NCBI RefSeq assembly: GCF_021165955.1
Contig: NZ_CP088952.1
Span: forward strand, 3,968,001-4,032,000
Direction of reading: 5' to 3'
DNA length: 64,000 bases
Origin: Massilia endophytica
Lineage (GTDB): Bacteria > Pseudomonadota > Gammaproteobacteria > Burkholderiales > Burkholderiaceae_D
The notes below the pieces were generated by a model that worked only from the letters and a program-made list of their open reading frames with translations, was not told the origin of the DNA and searched no databases. A program made the position numbers and the translations under genes. Of the stretch, positions 24,759 to 34,256 are shown piece by piece. Position 1 is the stretch's first letter. Every line of letters begins with the position of its first letter.

Positions 24759-25361
24759 ATGCCAAATGCTAACCGGGGCGCCGTCGGCTTCCAGTCTTCC
24801 GAATTCCAGGAAAAGTACGAACGCCCGTCCAAAACCGAACTCAAACGCCAGTCCGACGCCCTGCAGGAGCTCGGCCAGGAGCTGGTCGAGCAGCCGCGCG
24901 ACCGCGTCAAGCGCGTGCCGATGCCGGAGGACGTGCGCGACGCCATCCTGGAATGCCAGAACATCAAGAACCATGAAGGGCGGCGCCGCCAGCTGCAGTT
25001 CGTGGGCAAGAAGATGCGCACCCTGAGCGACGAGGAAGTGGCGCTGATCCGCCAGACCATCGAGGGCTGGAAAGGCGCCTCCAAGGCCGATACGGCCGCG
25101 CTGCACGCCCTGGAGCGCCGCCGCGAGAAGCTGCTGGCGGACGACAAGGCCCTGACCGTGCTGCTGGGCGAGCATCCTGAACTCGACGGCCAGCACCTGC
25201 GCACCCTGATCCGCAACGCGCGCAAGGAACAGGCCGAAAACAAGCCGCCCAAGGCCTACCGCGAAATCTTCCAGATCCTGAAGGACATCGACACCAAGGC
25301 CAAGGGCGCTGCCGCCGCAGCCGCCGGGGAAGAAGAGGAAGGCGAAGACGATGAGGAGTGA
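24759..25361 (+). CDS. darP: DarP/YjgA: dual-action ribosomal maturation protein (DUF615)
   Basis: 200 residues, highly charged and helical. The DUF615 signature 'SKTELKRQSDALQELGQELV' is near residues 22-41 ('PSKTELKRQ'), followed by 'LRTLIRNARKEQAENKPPKA' and 'YREIFQILKDI'. A Glu/Asp-rich tail closes the protein. YjgA/DarP binds the 50S subunit late in assembly. It overlaps the next gene, mog, by 11 bases. Confidence 0.93.
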   Translation: MPNANRGAVGFQSSEFQEKYERPSKTELKRQSDALQELGQELVEQPRDRVKRVPMPEDVRDAILECQNIKNHEGRRRQLQFVGKKMRTLSDEEVALIRQTIEGWKGASKADTAALHALERRREKLLADDKALTVLLGEHPELDGQHLRTLIRNARKEQAENKPPKAYREIFQILKDIDTKAKGAAAAAAGEEEEGEDDEE

Positions 25362-25950
25362 GCTGGTCGTCGGCCTAGTCTCCATTTCCGACCGCGCCAG
25401 CGGCGGCGTCTACCAGGACCAGGGCATTCCAGCCCTCGAAGAATGGCTGGCCAAGGCCCTGGCCACGCCCTTCCGCGTCGAAACCCGCCTGATTCCCGAT
25501 GAACGCGCCCAGATCGAGGCCACGCTGGTGGAACTCGTGGACCAGGTGCGCTGCGACCTCGTATTGACCACGGGCGGCACCGGCCCTTCGCGCCGCGACG
25601 TGACGCCCGAGGCCACTCTGGCCGTAGGCACGAAGGAGATGCCGGGCTTCGGCGAGCAGATGCGCCAGATCAGCCTTCACTTCGTTCCCACCGCGATCCT
25701 CTCGCGCCAGGTGGCCGTGATCCGCGAAACGCCGGACCATGCGGCCCTCATCATGAACCTGCCGGGCCAGCCCAAGTCCATCAAGGAGACCCTCGAGGGC
25801 CTGAAGGATGCGGACGGCAAGCAGATTGCGGGCGGCATCTTCGCCGCCGTCCCCTACTGCATCGACCTGATCGGCGGCCCGTATATCGAAACCGACGAAG
25901 CCGTGTGCAAGGCCTTCCGCCCCAAATCCGCGATAAGGAAAAGCTCGTGA
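25351..25950 (+). CDS. mog: Mog: molybdopterin adenylyltransferase
   Basis: 199 residues of the MoaB/Mog fold. 'LVVGLVSISDRASGGVYQDQ' begins the protein, and 'LVLTTGGTGPSRRDVTPEAT' is the molybdopterin-binding GGTG loop; 'NLPGQPKSIKETLEGL' is the second signature. It adenylates molybdopterin before Mo insertion. Its start lies inside the end of darP and its stop overlaps the start of the carboxylesterase, so the three are translated as a unit. Confidence 0.93.
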   Translation: MRSELVVGLVSISDRASGGVYQDQGIPALEEWLAKALATPFRVETRLIPDERAQIEATLVELVDQVRCDLVLTTGGTGPSRRDVTPEATLAVGTKEMPGFGEQMRQISLHFVPTAILSRQVAVIRETPDHAALIMNLPGQPKSIKETLEGLKDADGKQIAGGIFAAVPYCIDLIGGPYIETDEAVCKAFRPKSAIRKSS

Positions 25951-26615
25951 CCAAGATCCTTGAGAACATCGAAGTCTGCACCTCGGACAGCCCCGAAGTT
26001 GCCATCATCTGGATGCACGGCCTGGGCGCGGACGGCAACGACTTCGTGCCCCTGGTCGATGAACTGGACCTGGCGGGCCTGCCCGGCATCCGCTTCGTCT
26101 TCCCGCATGCGAACACCATGCCGGTGACGATCAACGGCGGCTACGTGATGCGCGCCTGGTACGACATCATCCACACCGACCTTGGCCGCCAGGAAGACGA
26201 GAAAGGCCTGCGCGATTCGCAGGTGCTGGTGGAAGCGCTGATCGCGCGCGAGAAGGCGCGCGGCATTCCGGCCAGCCGCATTATCCTCGCGGGCTTCTCG
26301 CAAGGCTGCGCCATGACCTTGCAGGCGGGCCTGCGCCATCCGGAGAAGCTGGCGGGCCTGATGTGCCTCTCCGGCTACGTGCCGCTGGCCGACAAGGTGG
26401 CCGCCGAGCGCAGCGCCGAAAGCCGGCAGACGCCCATCTTCATGGTCCATGGCCGCATGGACCCCGTGATTCCCGTGGCCCGCGCCACCGCCTCGCGCGA
26501 CCTCCTGCTGTCGCTGGGCTACCAGGTCGAATGGCACGAGTACTACATGCAGCACTCGCTGTGCCAGGAAGAAGTCGTCCACATCTCCGCCTGGCTGAAG
26601 AAGATCCTCGGCTGA
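25947..26615 (+). CDS. Carboxylesterase / lysophospholipase-type alpha/beta hydrolase
   Basis: 222 residues, the typical length for the phospholipase/carboxylesterase (acyl-protein thioesterase-like) family. 'VAIIWMHGLGADGNDFVPLV' forms the oxyanion hole, 'ILAGFSQGCAMTLQAGLRHP' carries the nucleophile GFSQG, the Asp is in 'HGRMDPVIPV' and the His in 'MQHSLCQEE'. GTG 25947 overlaps the mog TGA and has AAGGAAAA upstream. The frame could be opened at 25905 but that codon lies deep inside mog. Cytoplasmic. Confidence 0.92.
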   Translation: MTKILENIEVCTSDSPEVAIIWMHGLGADGNDFVPLVDELDLAGLPGIRFVFPHANTMPVTINGGYVMRAWYDIIHTDLGRQEDEKGLRDSQVLVEALIAREKARGIPASRIILAGFSQGCAMTLQAGLRHPEKLAGLMCLSGYVPLADKVAAERSAESRQTPIFMVHGRMDPVIPVARATASRDLLLSLGYQVEWHEYYMQHSLCQEEVVHISAWLKKILG

Positions 26616-26735
26616 CAGGCCCCTCGTCCCCGGCCGAATCGCGGCGTGCTCCTGAAAAAGCATGCGCGATTCGCCATTGCCCTGTAGCATGTTCCCGCAC
26701 CTCGGATCGTTGTCGTGACTTTCGAAAGGAAAGCA

Positions 26736-28589
26736 ATGAGCACACCGCTGATCAAGGGAATACTCGAGAAGTACACGAATCAACAGCTCATAGCGAAATT
26801 CGCCCCCGCGCTGTGCTACCACACGCGCGAGCGCTACCGCCCCTGCAGCATCGAATTCCTGCTCAATAAGGCTGTTCTGCTGCGCCAGCCCTTGAAGCCG
26901 GACGGGGAAGTCGACTGGGATGCGCAGGGAACGGTGGTAGCGGACAAGCTGACTCCCAATGACCTGGGCGCCAACACGGACAAGAACCTGCGGCTCCAGC
27001 TCCATTCCGATGCCTACGCGGGACAGCCTTGGAACGAGGCGCCCGTCTATGTGTCGGTGCAGCGCGATCCGAACGGCGTGTTCATCGACATCAACTACCA
27101 TTTTCTGTTCGCCTACAACGGCGCGCAGACAATGCGCGCATTGCGCCCCGGCGACGATTTCAACTGCATTGTCCCGACATACGGTGAACACGAGGGCGAC
27201 CTTGAGTCGTATAGCGTCCGGCTCTCCGCTGCTCCGGGCAGCTCCGAACCGGCGCCGGTGCGCCATCGTTTCGAGGCCCACGGCAACGACGCCTTCTACT
27301 GCGACGAGGAGGTGCTCCGCGTGGACGGAAAGGTGCTCGTAGGCCTGGCCTTCAACTCTCATGCCGCCTATAACATGAAGGGCAAGAATCCCGCCGACTG
27401 GCAGATCCTGCCGGGAGGTGTGGACATCGGCGAATGGGGCGCTCACCCCATCGACGTGCTTCCCGACTCGATTTACCAGCGCTGGAGCCCGGCGTTCATC
27501 GAAATCGGCATCGACGCACAAGGCCAGGCGGTCAACCGCCAGTCCTGGGTACAGTTCAGGGGCAGGCTTGGGCGGCACGGCACATCGAAATACACCAGGG
27601 CCACAGGCATCTACGGCGACCTGACCTCCGATCAACGGGGTTTTGTGGAGCTGGGGCTGAAACTTGCGGGAGGACTGCCAAGCAACCAGCAAGGGCCCAT
27701 GGGACCGCAAGGCCGTACCACGATGCGGCAGGATAAGCCAATCGATCCCTCCCTCATCGTTGCCGTGCGCCTGCAGGCCCGCAGCGACCTGGCCCTGTCG
27801 GTCGATCTCGGGAACCCCGCCGGTGATGTGGTGGTTCGCGCGTACAGGAAAAGCGAGGAGCAGCTCTGGTACAAGCTGCATCAGGGTGGCGGCAACTACT
27901 GCTTCGTGAACGTCGCCTCCGGCCTGGCCGCGGCGGGGGGCCTCAACAGGAGCAAGGTCTGGCAAACGCCCTTGGTCCAGGTTCCGAAATCGCTGGGATG
28001 GTCGCTGAAAGGTGCAGCCATCCGTCCCGCAAACAATTCGGACCAGAACCTGAACGTGCCGGGAAACGACGATCATCCCAATGAGGGACCTGTCTGGGTA
28101 TGGGACTGGGGCGGAGGCCGCGCCAACGAGTGCTGGACCATCGCGCCGCCCGTCATGCCGGTGTATCAGGACCGCGTCAGGATCGCCCTGCGCTACAAGT
28201 CCGGCAGCACTACCCTCGTCGTGTCGGCCGACGACGCGGGCGCCGTCAGGGTGCAGCCGCTGGCGGATGGCGACGAGAAGCAGCTGTGGGACAGGCTGCG
28301 CTTCGACGACGAAGGCGGCCAGCAGTGCTATGCCTTCTTCAACGCGAAGACTGGAAAGGCGCTGCTGGCCAAGGGCTACAGGCAGAACCTCGCCGTGGAC
28401 GGCAAACTGTTCTCGATCTGGAACTGCACCGACGTCGCAATCCGCTTCAAATGGGACACGGGCCAGAACTTCAACGTCGCGGGCAGCGACCAGTCGCCGG
28501 GCGCTGGCAGCGCGGTGTGCCTGTGGGACTGGGGCGGCGGGAACCCGAACGAGCGCTGGGAGATGCAGGTGGTGAAGCCCTACACCTGA
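26736..28589 (+). CDS. Vps62-like / beta-trefoil (ricin-type) protein of unknown function
   Basis: 617 residues without a signal peptide. The N-terminal ~340 residues recall the Vps62/DUF946 group ('KFAPALCYHTRERYRPCSIE', 'DINYHFLFAYNGAQTM', 'GEHEGDLESYSVRLS'). The C-terminal ~270 residues contain repeated blocks with W-x-W: 'NLNVPGNDD...VWVWDWGGGRANECWTI' and 'NFNVAGSDQ...VCLWDWGGGNPNERWEM'. These are the QxW-type hallmark of ricin-B carbohydrate-binding trefoils. AAAGGA precedes ATG 26736. It stands alone between a carboxylesterase and a CMD gene. The combination suggests a glycan- or membrane-targeted protein; I cannot say more. Confidence 0.75.
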   Translation: MSTPLIKGILEKYTNQQLIAKFAPALCYHTRERYRPCSIEFLLNKAVLLRQPLKPDGEVDWDAQGTVVADKLTPNDLGANTDKNLRLQLHSDAYAGQPWNEAPVYVSVQRDPNGVFIDINYHFLFAYNGAQTMRALRPGDDFNCIVPTYGEHEGDLESYSVRLSAAPGSSEPAPVRHRFEAHGNDAFYCDEEVLRVDGKVLVGLAFNSHAAYNMKGKNPADWQILPGGVDIGEWGAHPIDVLPDSIYQRWSPAFIEIGIDAQGQAVNRQSWVQFRGRLGRHGTSKYTRATGIYGDLTSDQRGFVELGLKLAGGLPSNQQGPMGPQGRTTMRQDKPIDPSLIVAVRLQARSDLALSVDLGNPAGDVVVRAYRKSEEQLWYKLHQGGGNYCFVNVASGLAAAGGLNRSKVWQTPLVQVPKSLGWSLKGAAIRPANNSDQNLNVPGNDDHPNEGPVWVWDWGGGRANECWTIAPPVMPVYQDRVRIALRYKSGSTTLVVSADDAGAVRVQPLADGDEKQLWDRLRFDDEGGQQCYAFFNAKTGKALLAKGYRQNLAVDGKLFSIWNCTDVAIRFKWDTGQNFNVAGSDQSPGAGSAVCLWDWGGGNPNERWEMQVVKPYT

Positions 28590-28592
28590 CCC

Positions 28593-29144
28593 TCAGGGAA
28601 GCGGCGCAGCTGGCGACACGGGCGTCGCCGTCTGCGCTGCGTTCATCACCATGGCGAGGAAGGTGTAGTAGCCGCACAGGCCCATGAGGTCCACCACGCC
28701 GTGCTGCCCGAAGTGGTGCAGCGCCGCGCCATAGGTGGCGTCCGAGACGCGCTTCTCCTGCTGCAGCTCAATGCAGAAATCGAAGACCGACTGTTCTTCC
28801 GGCGTCAGCCCCGGGGGCTCGCGGTATTCCGCAATCGCGTCGATCACTTCCTGCGCAATGCCCGCCTGCGCCGCGATCGGGGCATGGATGGCCCATTCCA
28901 CCTGCTGGTTCCAGGCCCGCGCCGTCACCAGGATCGCGAGTTCGGAAAGCCGCGTGCCGATGGCGCTGCGGTAGCGCAGGTATTCGCCCATGCGCTGGGC
29001 GCAGTCCATCAGCTCCGGGCTGCGCAGCAGCGGCACGAAGGGGCCGTACAGCGCGCCGCGCGGCCCGTCGATCACGGATTGCGCGGCCTGGCGCTGCTGG
29101 GGCGTCATCTGGTCGAGGGGGATGGGGCCGAGGCGGTCTGTCAT
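28593..29144 (-). CDS. Carboxymuconolactone decarboxylase (CMD)-like protein
   Basis: 183 residues. The AhpD/CMD region covers the middle ('TRLSELAILVTARAWNQQVE' to 'QAGIAQEVIDAIAE'). The family CxxC is replaced here: 'NQQVEWAIHAPIA' has Glu-Trp..His rather than two Cys, which suits CMD-type enzymes, not peroxiredoxin-recycling AhpD. ATG 29144 gives MTDRLGPIPLDQM; the frame is open upstream but with no conserved content. It diverges from the aminotransferase gene. The substrate is unknown. Confidence 0.87.
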   Translation of the reverse strand: MTDRLGPIPLDQMTPQQRQAAQSVIDGPRGALYGPFVPLLRSPELMDCAQRMGEYLRYRSAIGTRLSELAILVTARAWNQQVEWAIHAPIAAQAGIAQEVIDAIAEYREPPGLTPEEQSVFDFCIELQQEKRVSDATYGAALHHFGQHGVVDLMGLCGYYTFLAMVMNAAQTATPVSPAAPLP

Positions 29145-29241
29145 GGTGCTCCGATATTCGCACAGGACTCGGCAAAAATCAAAAACGCCATCTTGCCCGC
29201 AGGCTACTGTCAGGTGTCGATCACCACAGGAGGAACGCGCC

Positions 29242-30579
29242 ATGACACGACTGATTCACCGCCACCTGCATAAAACGCCGCCCGCCGCAGTCTGCGCCTT
29301 CGGCATGACCATCCGCGACGCGGAGGGCCACAGCTATCTGGATGCAAGCGGCGGCGCCGCCGTGTCCTCGCTGGGCCACAGCCACCCGGACGTGCTGGCA
29401 GCCATGCAGTCGCAGCTCAGGACCACGGCCTATGCGCACACCGGCTTCTTCACCACGGACGTAGCCGAGGAGCTGGGGGAGCGGCTGGCGGCCGATGCGC
29501 CGGGCGACCTGAATCATGTCTATCTCGTGTCGGGCGGATCGGAGGCGATGGAAACGGCGATGAAGCTGGCCCGCCAGTACTTCGTGGAGAACGGCGAATT
29601 CCAGCGGCGCGTCTTCATCGCGCGGCGCCAGAGCTTCCACGGCAATACCCTGGGCGCGCTGGCCCTGGGTGGCAACGAGTGGCGGCGCAAGCCTTTCGAA
29701 CCGCTGCTGATGGACGTCGCGCGCGTGTCGCCCTGCTACGAATACCGCCACCGGCCTGCGGGACAGGACCTGCACGATTACACGGCGGGCCTCCTCTCGG
29801 AGCTGGAGGCGAAGATCAACGAAGTGGGCGCGGAGAACATTATCGGCTTCTGCGCGGAGACCGTCGTGGGTGCTACGGCGGGCGCCGTGCCGCCGACGCC
29901 CGGCTACTTCAAGGCAGTGCGCGCCCTGTGCGACCGCTACGGCATTCTCATGATCCAGGACGAGGTGATGTGCGGCATGGGCCGCACCGGCACCCTGTAC
30001 GCCTTCGAGCAGGACGACATCGTTCCCGATATCGTGGCGCTCGGCAAAGGCCTGGGCGCGGGCTACCAGCCCATTGGCGCGGTGCTGGCGCGCGACCACA
30101 TCATGGACCGCCTGCGCGCAGGCAGCGGCGTGTTCCAGCACGGCCACACCTATATCGGGCACGCGGTGGCGGCAGCGGCGGCGCTGGCGGTGCAGAAGAT
30201 CATCAAGCGCGACGCGCTGCTGAGCGCCGTGACGGTGCGCGGCGCCACGTTCAAGCGCATGCTGCGCACGGCCTTCGGCGCGCATCCCAATGTGGGCGAT
30301 ATCCGCGGGCGCGGCATGCTGATCGGGCTGGAGCTGGTGCAGGACCGCGAGACCAAACGCCCCTTCGACCCCGACCTGGCGCTGCATGCGGCCGTGAAGG
30401 AACAGGGCATGCGCTGCGGGCTGATGGTCTATCCGATGGGAGGCACTGCCGATGGACGGCGCGGCGACCATATCCTGCTGGCGCCGCCCTTCATTGCAAC
30501 GGAAACGGATCTGGGGGAGGTGGTGATGCGCCTGGAAGACACCCTGGAGCGCGCCCTGGCCAGCATCCGCCCCGCCTGA
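29242..30579 (+). CDS. Class III aminotransferase (PLP-dependent)
   Basis: 445 residues. 'DASGGAAVSSLGHSHPDVLA', the phosphate loop 'YLVSGGSEAMETAMKLARQY', 'MIQDEVMCGMGRTGTLYAFE' (the Asp holding the pyridine nitrogen) and 'VALGKGLGAGYQPIGAVLA' (Schiff-base Lys) define subgroup III. Relatives use omega-amino acids or amines with pyruvate or 2-oxoglutarate; the exact pair cannot be read from sequence. AGGAGG lies before ATG 29242. It converges on the FAH-family gene with one base between. Confidence 0.92.
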   Translation: MTRLIHRHLHKTPPAAVCAFGMTIRDAEGHSYLDASGGAAVSSLGHSHPDVLAAMQSQLRTTAYAHTGFFTTDVAEELGERLAADAPGDLNHVYLVSGGSEAMETAMKLARQYFVENGEFQRRVFIARRQSFHGNTLGALALGGNEWRRKPFEPLLMDVARVSPCYEYRHRPAGQDLHDYTAGLLSELEAKINEVGAENIIGFCAETVVGATAGAVPPTPGYFKAVRALCDRYGILMIQDEVMCGMGRTGTLYAFEQDDIVPDIVALGKGLGAGYQPIGAVLARDHIMDRLRAGSGVFQHGHTYIGHAVAAAAALAVQKIIKRDALLSAVTVRGATFKRMLRTAFGAHPNVGDIRGRGMLIGLELVQDRETKRPFDPDLALHAAVKEQGMRCGLMVYPMGGTADGRRGDHILLAPPFIATETDLGEVVMRLEDTLERALASIRPA

Positions 30580-30580
30580 T

Positions 30581-31432
30581 TCAGAATTCCTGGAAGCCGA
30601 TGACGTCCTGCTGCTGCTCGCCGAGGCCGGCGATTCCCAGCCGCAGGAAGTCGCCTTTCTTCAGGAAGCGCTGCGGTTCGCGTCCCATGCCCACGCCGGG
30701 CGGCGTGCCGGTGGCGATGATGTCGCCCGGCTCCAGGGTCATGAACTGCGACAGGTAGCTCACGATCTGCGGCACCTTGAACACCATGGTGTCCGTGCAG
30801 CCGGTCTGCATGCGCTTGCCGTTCAGTTCCAGGTAGAGATCGAGCTTGTCCACGTTCCAGACTTCGTCGCGCGTGACGAGCCAGGGGCCGACCGGGCCGA
30901 AGGTGTCGCAGCCCTTGCCCTTGTCCCACTGCCCTCCGCGCTCCAGCTGGAACTCGCGCTCGGACACGTCGTTGACCACGCAGTAGCCCGCGATGTATTT
31001 CTCGGCATCGGCTTCGCTCACATGGCGCGCGCGGGCGCCGATGACCACGCCCAGCTCCACTTCCCAATCCGTTTTCTTCGAGCCTTTCGGCAGCATGATG
31101 GGATCGTCCGGCCCGGAGAGGCAGCTGATGGCCTTCATGAACACGATAGGCTCGGTGGGCACGGGCAGCCCCGATTCCGCCGCATGGTCCGCGTAATTGA
31201 GGCCGATGCCGATGAATTTTCCCACCTTCGCCACGGGCACACCGAAGCGCGGGTTGCCGCGCACCAGGGGCAGCGTATCGTGCGGGATCTTCGCCAGCTT
31301 GCGCAGCACCTTGTCCGACAGGTTCGCGCCGTGGAAGTCGCTGACCACGCCGGACAAGTCGCGCACCTTGCCTTCCTCATCGATCAGTCCCGGCTTCTCC
31401 TTGCCGGGGCGGCCGTAACGCACCAATTTCAT
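30581..31432 (-). CDS. Fumarylacetoacetate hydrolase family protein
   Basis: 283 residues. The metal-binding ExE...D set of FAH enzymes is visible in 'DWEVELGVVIG', and 'GIGLNYADHAAESGLPVPTE' and 'GDIIATGTPPGVGMGREPQR' are family signatures. Close relatives act as ureidoglycolate lyase or 2,4-diketo-3-deoxy-L-fuconate hydrolase, or on acylpyruvates. The context (aminotransferase on one side, MFS transporter on the other) does not decide the substrate. Cytoplasmic. Confidence 0.91.
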   Translation of the reverse strand: MKLVRYGRPGKEKPGLIDEEGKVRDLSGVVSDFHGANLSDKVLRKLAKIPHDTLPLVRGNPRFGVPVAKVGKFIGIGLNYADHAAESGLPVPTEPIVFMKAISCLSGPDDPIMLPKGSKKTDWEVELGVVIGARARHVSEADAEKYIAGYCVVNDVSEREFQLERGGQWDKGKGCDTFGPVGPWLVTRDEVWNVDKLDLYLELNGKRMQTGCTDTMVFKVPQIVSYLSQFMTLEPGDIIATGTPPGVGMGREPQRFLKKGDFLRLGIAGLGEQQQDVIGFQEF

Positions 31433-31480
31433 GTCATCTCCTACGCGCGGAATTCGCTGCTGCTTGTCAAAGTGCAGATT

Positions 31481-32761
31481 CTACAGCGTTCCGCGCAGCC
31501 GCCTCCTTTGGCGCATCACGAACCAGCACAGGCCAGGGAACTGCGCCGCGATGAGGATGCCGAATGCGGTCTGGTAGGCGGCCGCGGGATAGCGGTTCAT
31601 CGAGTCCGGCTGCCACATGCCAATCACCTGGCCGAAGCCTGCCTGCACAAGGAAGGCGCCGAGGAAGATGAGCAGGTTAAGGCAGGTCGAGGCCCGCCCC
31701 GTCAGCGTGGAGGGCATGGACTGGGTGACGATGGCGTACTCGATGCCGGTGATGGTGCCCACCAGCGTAAACAGCACGGAGAGCATGGGAAATCCCGGCG
31801 CCCATCCCAGCACGAAACCCGTCTGCACGATGATGAAGAGCGACACGCCCACACCCGCCACTGTCAGCGGCGGAATGCCGCGCCGTCCCGCCCACTCGGT
31901 GATCATGCCCACCGCAATGGCGCCGAAAATCACCGCCGCCATGCTCAGGTAAAGCAGCCAGGCCACGGACTGCTCGCCGAGCTTCGCCACGTCGGTGAGC
32001 CAGCGTCCTATCCACAGGCCCTGCACGCCGAAGAACACCGTGTGCGGTATGAGCACCAGGGCCGCCACTTCTCGGAAGGATGCGTGGCTGCAGATCTCCA
32101 GCACCATCCTGCGATGAAATGGCTTGGGCTGCGCGGCGGGCGGCGTGGGACTCAGGAGCCAGATCAGCAGCGACACCAGGATGCAGGCGCCTGCGAGCCA
32201 GATGAAGACCCAGCGCCAGTCCATGTGGTGCAGCGCCAGCCGCACGGGCAAGGTGGCCGAGGCCGCGCCGAGCCCACCCGCCGCGATCAGGTAGCCCTGC
32301 ACCGATGGCAGGCGCGCCGGCGCGATCCAGGTGGAGATGGCCTTGAGCGCCGCCATGAAACAGCCAGCCAGCCCCAGTCCCATGATGCCGCGCGCCCAGA
32401 TCAGCTGCGTGAAGCTGCTGCTGCCGGCAAAGGCGAAAGTGCCGATGGCGGCCAGCAGCAGCATCGCCGACTGCACGCGGCGCGGCCCAAAGCGGTCCAG
32501 CGCCAGCCCCACCGGCAGCTGGGCGAAGGCGAAGGAAAAGAAGTAGGCGCTGGTGAGCAGGCCAAGCTGGCCGGGCGACAGCGCCAGCGCCGACACCAGC
32601 TGCGGCGCCAGGATGGCGTTCACATTGCGCAGCAGGCAGGACAGGTAGTGCCCCAGCGCGTAGGGAAGGAACACGAGGCAGAGCACGGCCAGCGCCGAGA
32701 GCTGGCCGGGTATGCGCTGCCTGCCCGGCATGGGCAGGACGCCGGCGGGGTGCGGGTCCAT
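31481..32761 (-). CDS. MFS transporter
   Basis: 426 residues with about 12 hydrophobic segments. Motif A-like 'LDRFGPRRVQS' lies in loop 2-3, 'RGIMGLGLAGCFMAALKAIS' in helix 4, and 'EWAGRRGIPPL' is the symmetrical loop 8-9. It starts 9 bases after the stop of the KamA-family gene, so it may move a product or substrate of that enzyme, such as an amino acid. That link is inferred only from adjacency. Inner membrane. Confidence 0.91.
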   Translation of the reverse strand: MDPHPAGVLPMPGRQRIPGQLSALAVLCLVFLPYALGHYLSCLLRNVNAILAPQLVSALALSPGQLGLLTSAYFFSFAFAQLPVGLALDRFGPRRVQSAMLLLAAIGTFAFAGSSSFTQLIWARGIMGLGLAGCFMAALKAISTWIAPARLPSVQGYLIAAGGLGAASATLPVRLALHHMDWRWVFIWLAGACILVSLLIWLLSPTPPAAQPKPFHRRMVLEICSHASFREVAALVLIPHTVFFGVQGLWIGRWLTDVAKLGEQSVAWLLYLSMAAVIFGAIAVGMITEWAGRRGIPPLTVAGVGVSLFIIVQTGFVLGWAPGFPMLSVLFTLVGTITGIEYAIVTQSMPSTLTGRASTCLNLLIFLGAFLVQAGFGQVIGMWQPDSMNRYPAAAYQTAFGILIAAQFPGLCWFVMRQRRRLRGTL

Positions 32762-32770
32762 GGCATGGCC

Positions 32771-34153
32771 TTAGGCGGCGTCGCTATGGCTGGCGCAGCG
32801 TGCGCGCCCCTGGGAGATGGGAATCACCTTGCGTTCCGGCGCCTCCTCGGGCACCGGCGCGCTCTCGAAGAAGAAGCGCTCCTTGCCGAAGGCGGGCTTG
32901 AGCTGGTCCAGCCAGTGCGCTTCGGGGTCGTATTGCGCGTAGAAGGGACGCCGCACCCAGTCGGGATTGCGGGCCTGCAGGAACTGCAGCGCAAACAGCT
33001 TTTCGCCGCCGATGTTCACCACGCCGTCGATCACCACCTTGCCGGGGAAGGCGCTCATCGAAGGTCCGCGCACGGTGCGCGCCAGGCCGGACACCATCTG
33101 GTAGGCCTGCTGGAAGATCTCGTGGGCGCGCGCCAGCGGCAGCTGGAAGTATTCGCGCGGTCCCGTGTCGCGCTCCACGAACATATAGTAGGGAATGGCG
33201 CCCAGGCGCACGCCGGTGCGCCACAGCTCGGCCCAGCTGTGCGGGTCTTCATTGATGTGGCGGATCAGCGGCCCCTGCATGCGCAGCGTGGCGCCGGTGC
33301 CGACGATGCGCTTGACGGCCTGCTGCGCAATCGGTTGGCGCAGTTCCACGGCGTGATTGTAGTGGCCCATGATGGCCATGTTCTTCCCCGAGGCCACCAC
33401 CTTCTCGAACAGGCGCAGAAGGTCGTCCGAGTCCTTGTCGGAGACGAAGCGCTGCGGCCAGTAGGCTACCGACTTGGTGCCGATGCGGATGTTCTGGATA
33501 TGCGCCAGCTCTGGCGCCAGCAGGGGTTCGATGAAGCCCGCCAGCGAGCGCGTATTCATGATGAGGGGATCGCCGCCGGTGATCAGCACGTCCGTCACTT
33601 CCGGGTGCAGCTTCAGGTAGGCCACCAGTTCGGCCGTTTCGCTGGCGTCGAACTTCAGGTCGTCCATGCCCACGAACTGCGGCCAGCGGAAGCAGAAGGT
33701 GCAGTAGGCGTGGCAGGTCTGGCCCGAGCTGGGGAAGAAGAGCACCGTCTCCTTGTACTTGTGCTGCAGGCCGCGCAGGGGAAGGCCGTTCATGCGCGGC
33801 ACGTTGTGCGTCATCTGGCCCGCGGGGTGGGGATTCATGCGCAGGCGGATCTCGCGCGCGCAGGCTTCGATGGCCGCTTCGTCGCCCGCCTGCACCAGGT
33901 CGCGCAGGCGCGCATATTCGTCCGGGCGCAGCATGTCGCGGTGCGGGAAGGTCAGGCGGTAGATCGGGTCGTCCGGCACCTTGTTCCAGTCGATCAGCTG
34001 TTCGAGCACGTATTCGTTGGTGCGGAAGGGCAGCACGCGCGATACCACCTGCACCGCTTCCCGCAAATCTTCCGTCAGCCACTGCCATTGGCGGGCCTGG
34101 CGGATGCTCTGTCGCGTATAGGGCTTGAACTTGGCTGGCTCGGCGACGTTCAT
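32771..34153 (-). CDS. KamA-family radical SAM protein (lysine 2,3-aminomutase-like)
   Basis: 460 residues. The radical-SAM cluster motif is 'CHAYCTFCFRW' (CX3CX2C), followed by 'VTDVLITGGDPLIMNTRSLA' (the SAM-binding GGDP). Relatives exchange the 2- and 3-amino groups of lysine, glutamate or related amino acids using SAM and PLP. The chain is longer than EpmB and has the length of KamA-like enzymes. The PLP lysine is not assigned here. A 103-base gap separates it from the upstream acetyltransferase. It probably shares a transcript with the MFS gene. Confidence 0.91.
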   Translation of the reverse strand: MNVAEPAKFKPYTRQSIRQARQWQWLTEDLREAVQVVSRVLPFRTNEYVLEQLIDWNKVPDDPIYRLTFPHRDMLRPDEYARLRDLVQAGDEAAIEACAREIRLRMNPHPAGQMTHNVPRMNGLPLRGLQHKYKETVLFFPSSGQTCHAYCTFCFRWPQFVGMDDLKFDASETAELVAYLKLHPEVTDVLITGGDPLIMNTRSLAGFIEPLLAPELAHIQNIRIGTKSVAYWPQRFVSDKDSDDLLRLFEKVVASGKNMAIMGHYNHAVELRQPIAQQAVKRIVGTGATLRMQGPLIRHINEDPHSWAELWRTGVRLGAIPYYMFVERDTGPREYFQLPLARAHEIFQQAYQMVSGLARTVRGPSMSAFPGKVVIDGVVNIGGEKLFALQFLQARNPDWVRRPFYAQYDPEAHWLDQLKPAFGKERFFFESAPVPEEAPERKVIPISQGRARCASHSDAA

Positions 34154-34256
34154 GGTGGTCTCCTGTTGATGGGGTAGGAATCCACATGCTAGTGATACGG
34201 CATTCCGCCGCGTTGCCAGAACTCAATATCCAACAGGAAATAAATCGGGACTTGCG

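Noticed and set aside
28990..29241. Extension of the class III aminotransferase by 84 codons
   Set aside because: The extension runs through the divergent CMD gene and its promoter. AGGAGG and the conserved start lie at 29242.
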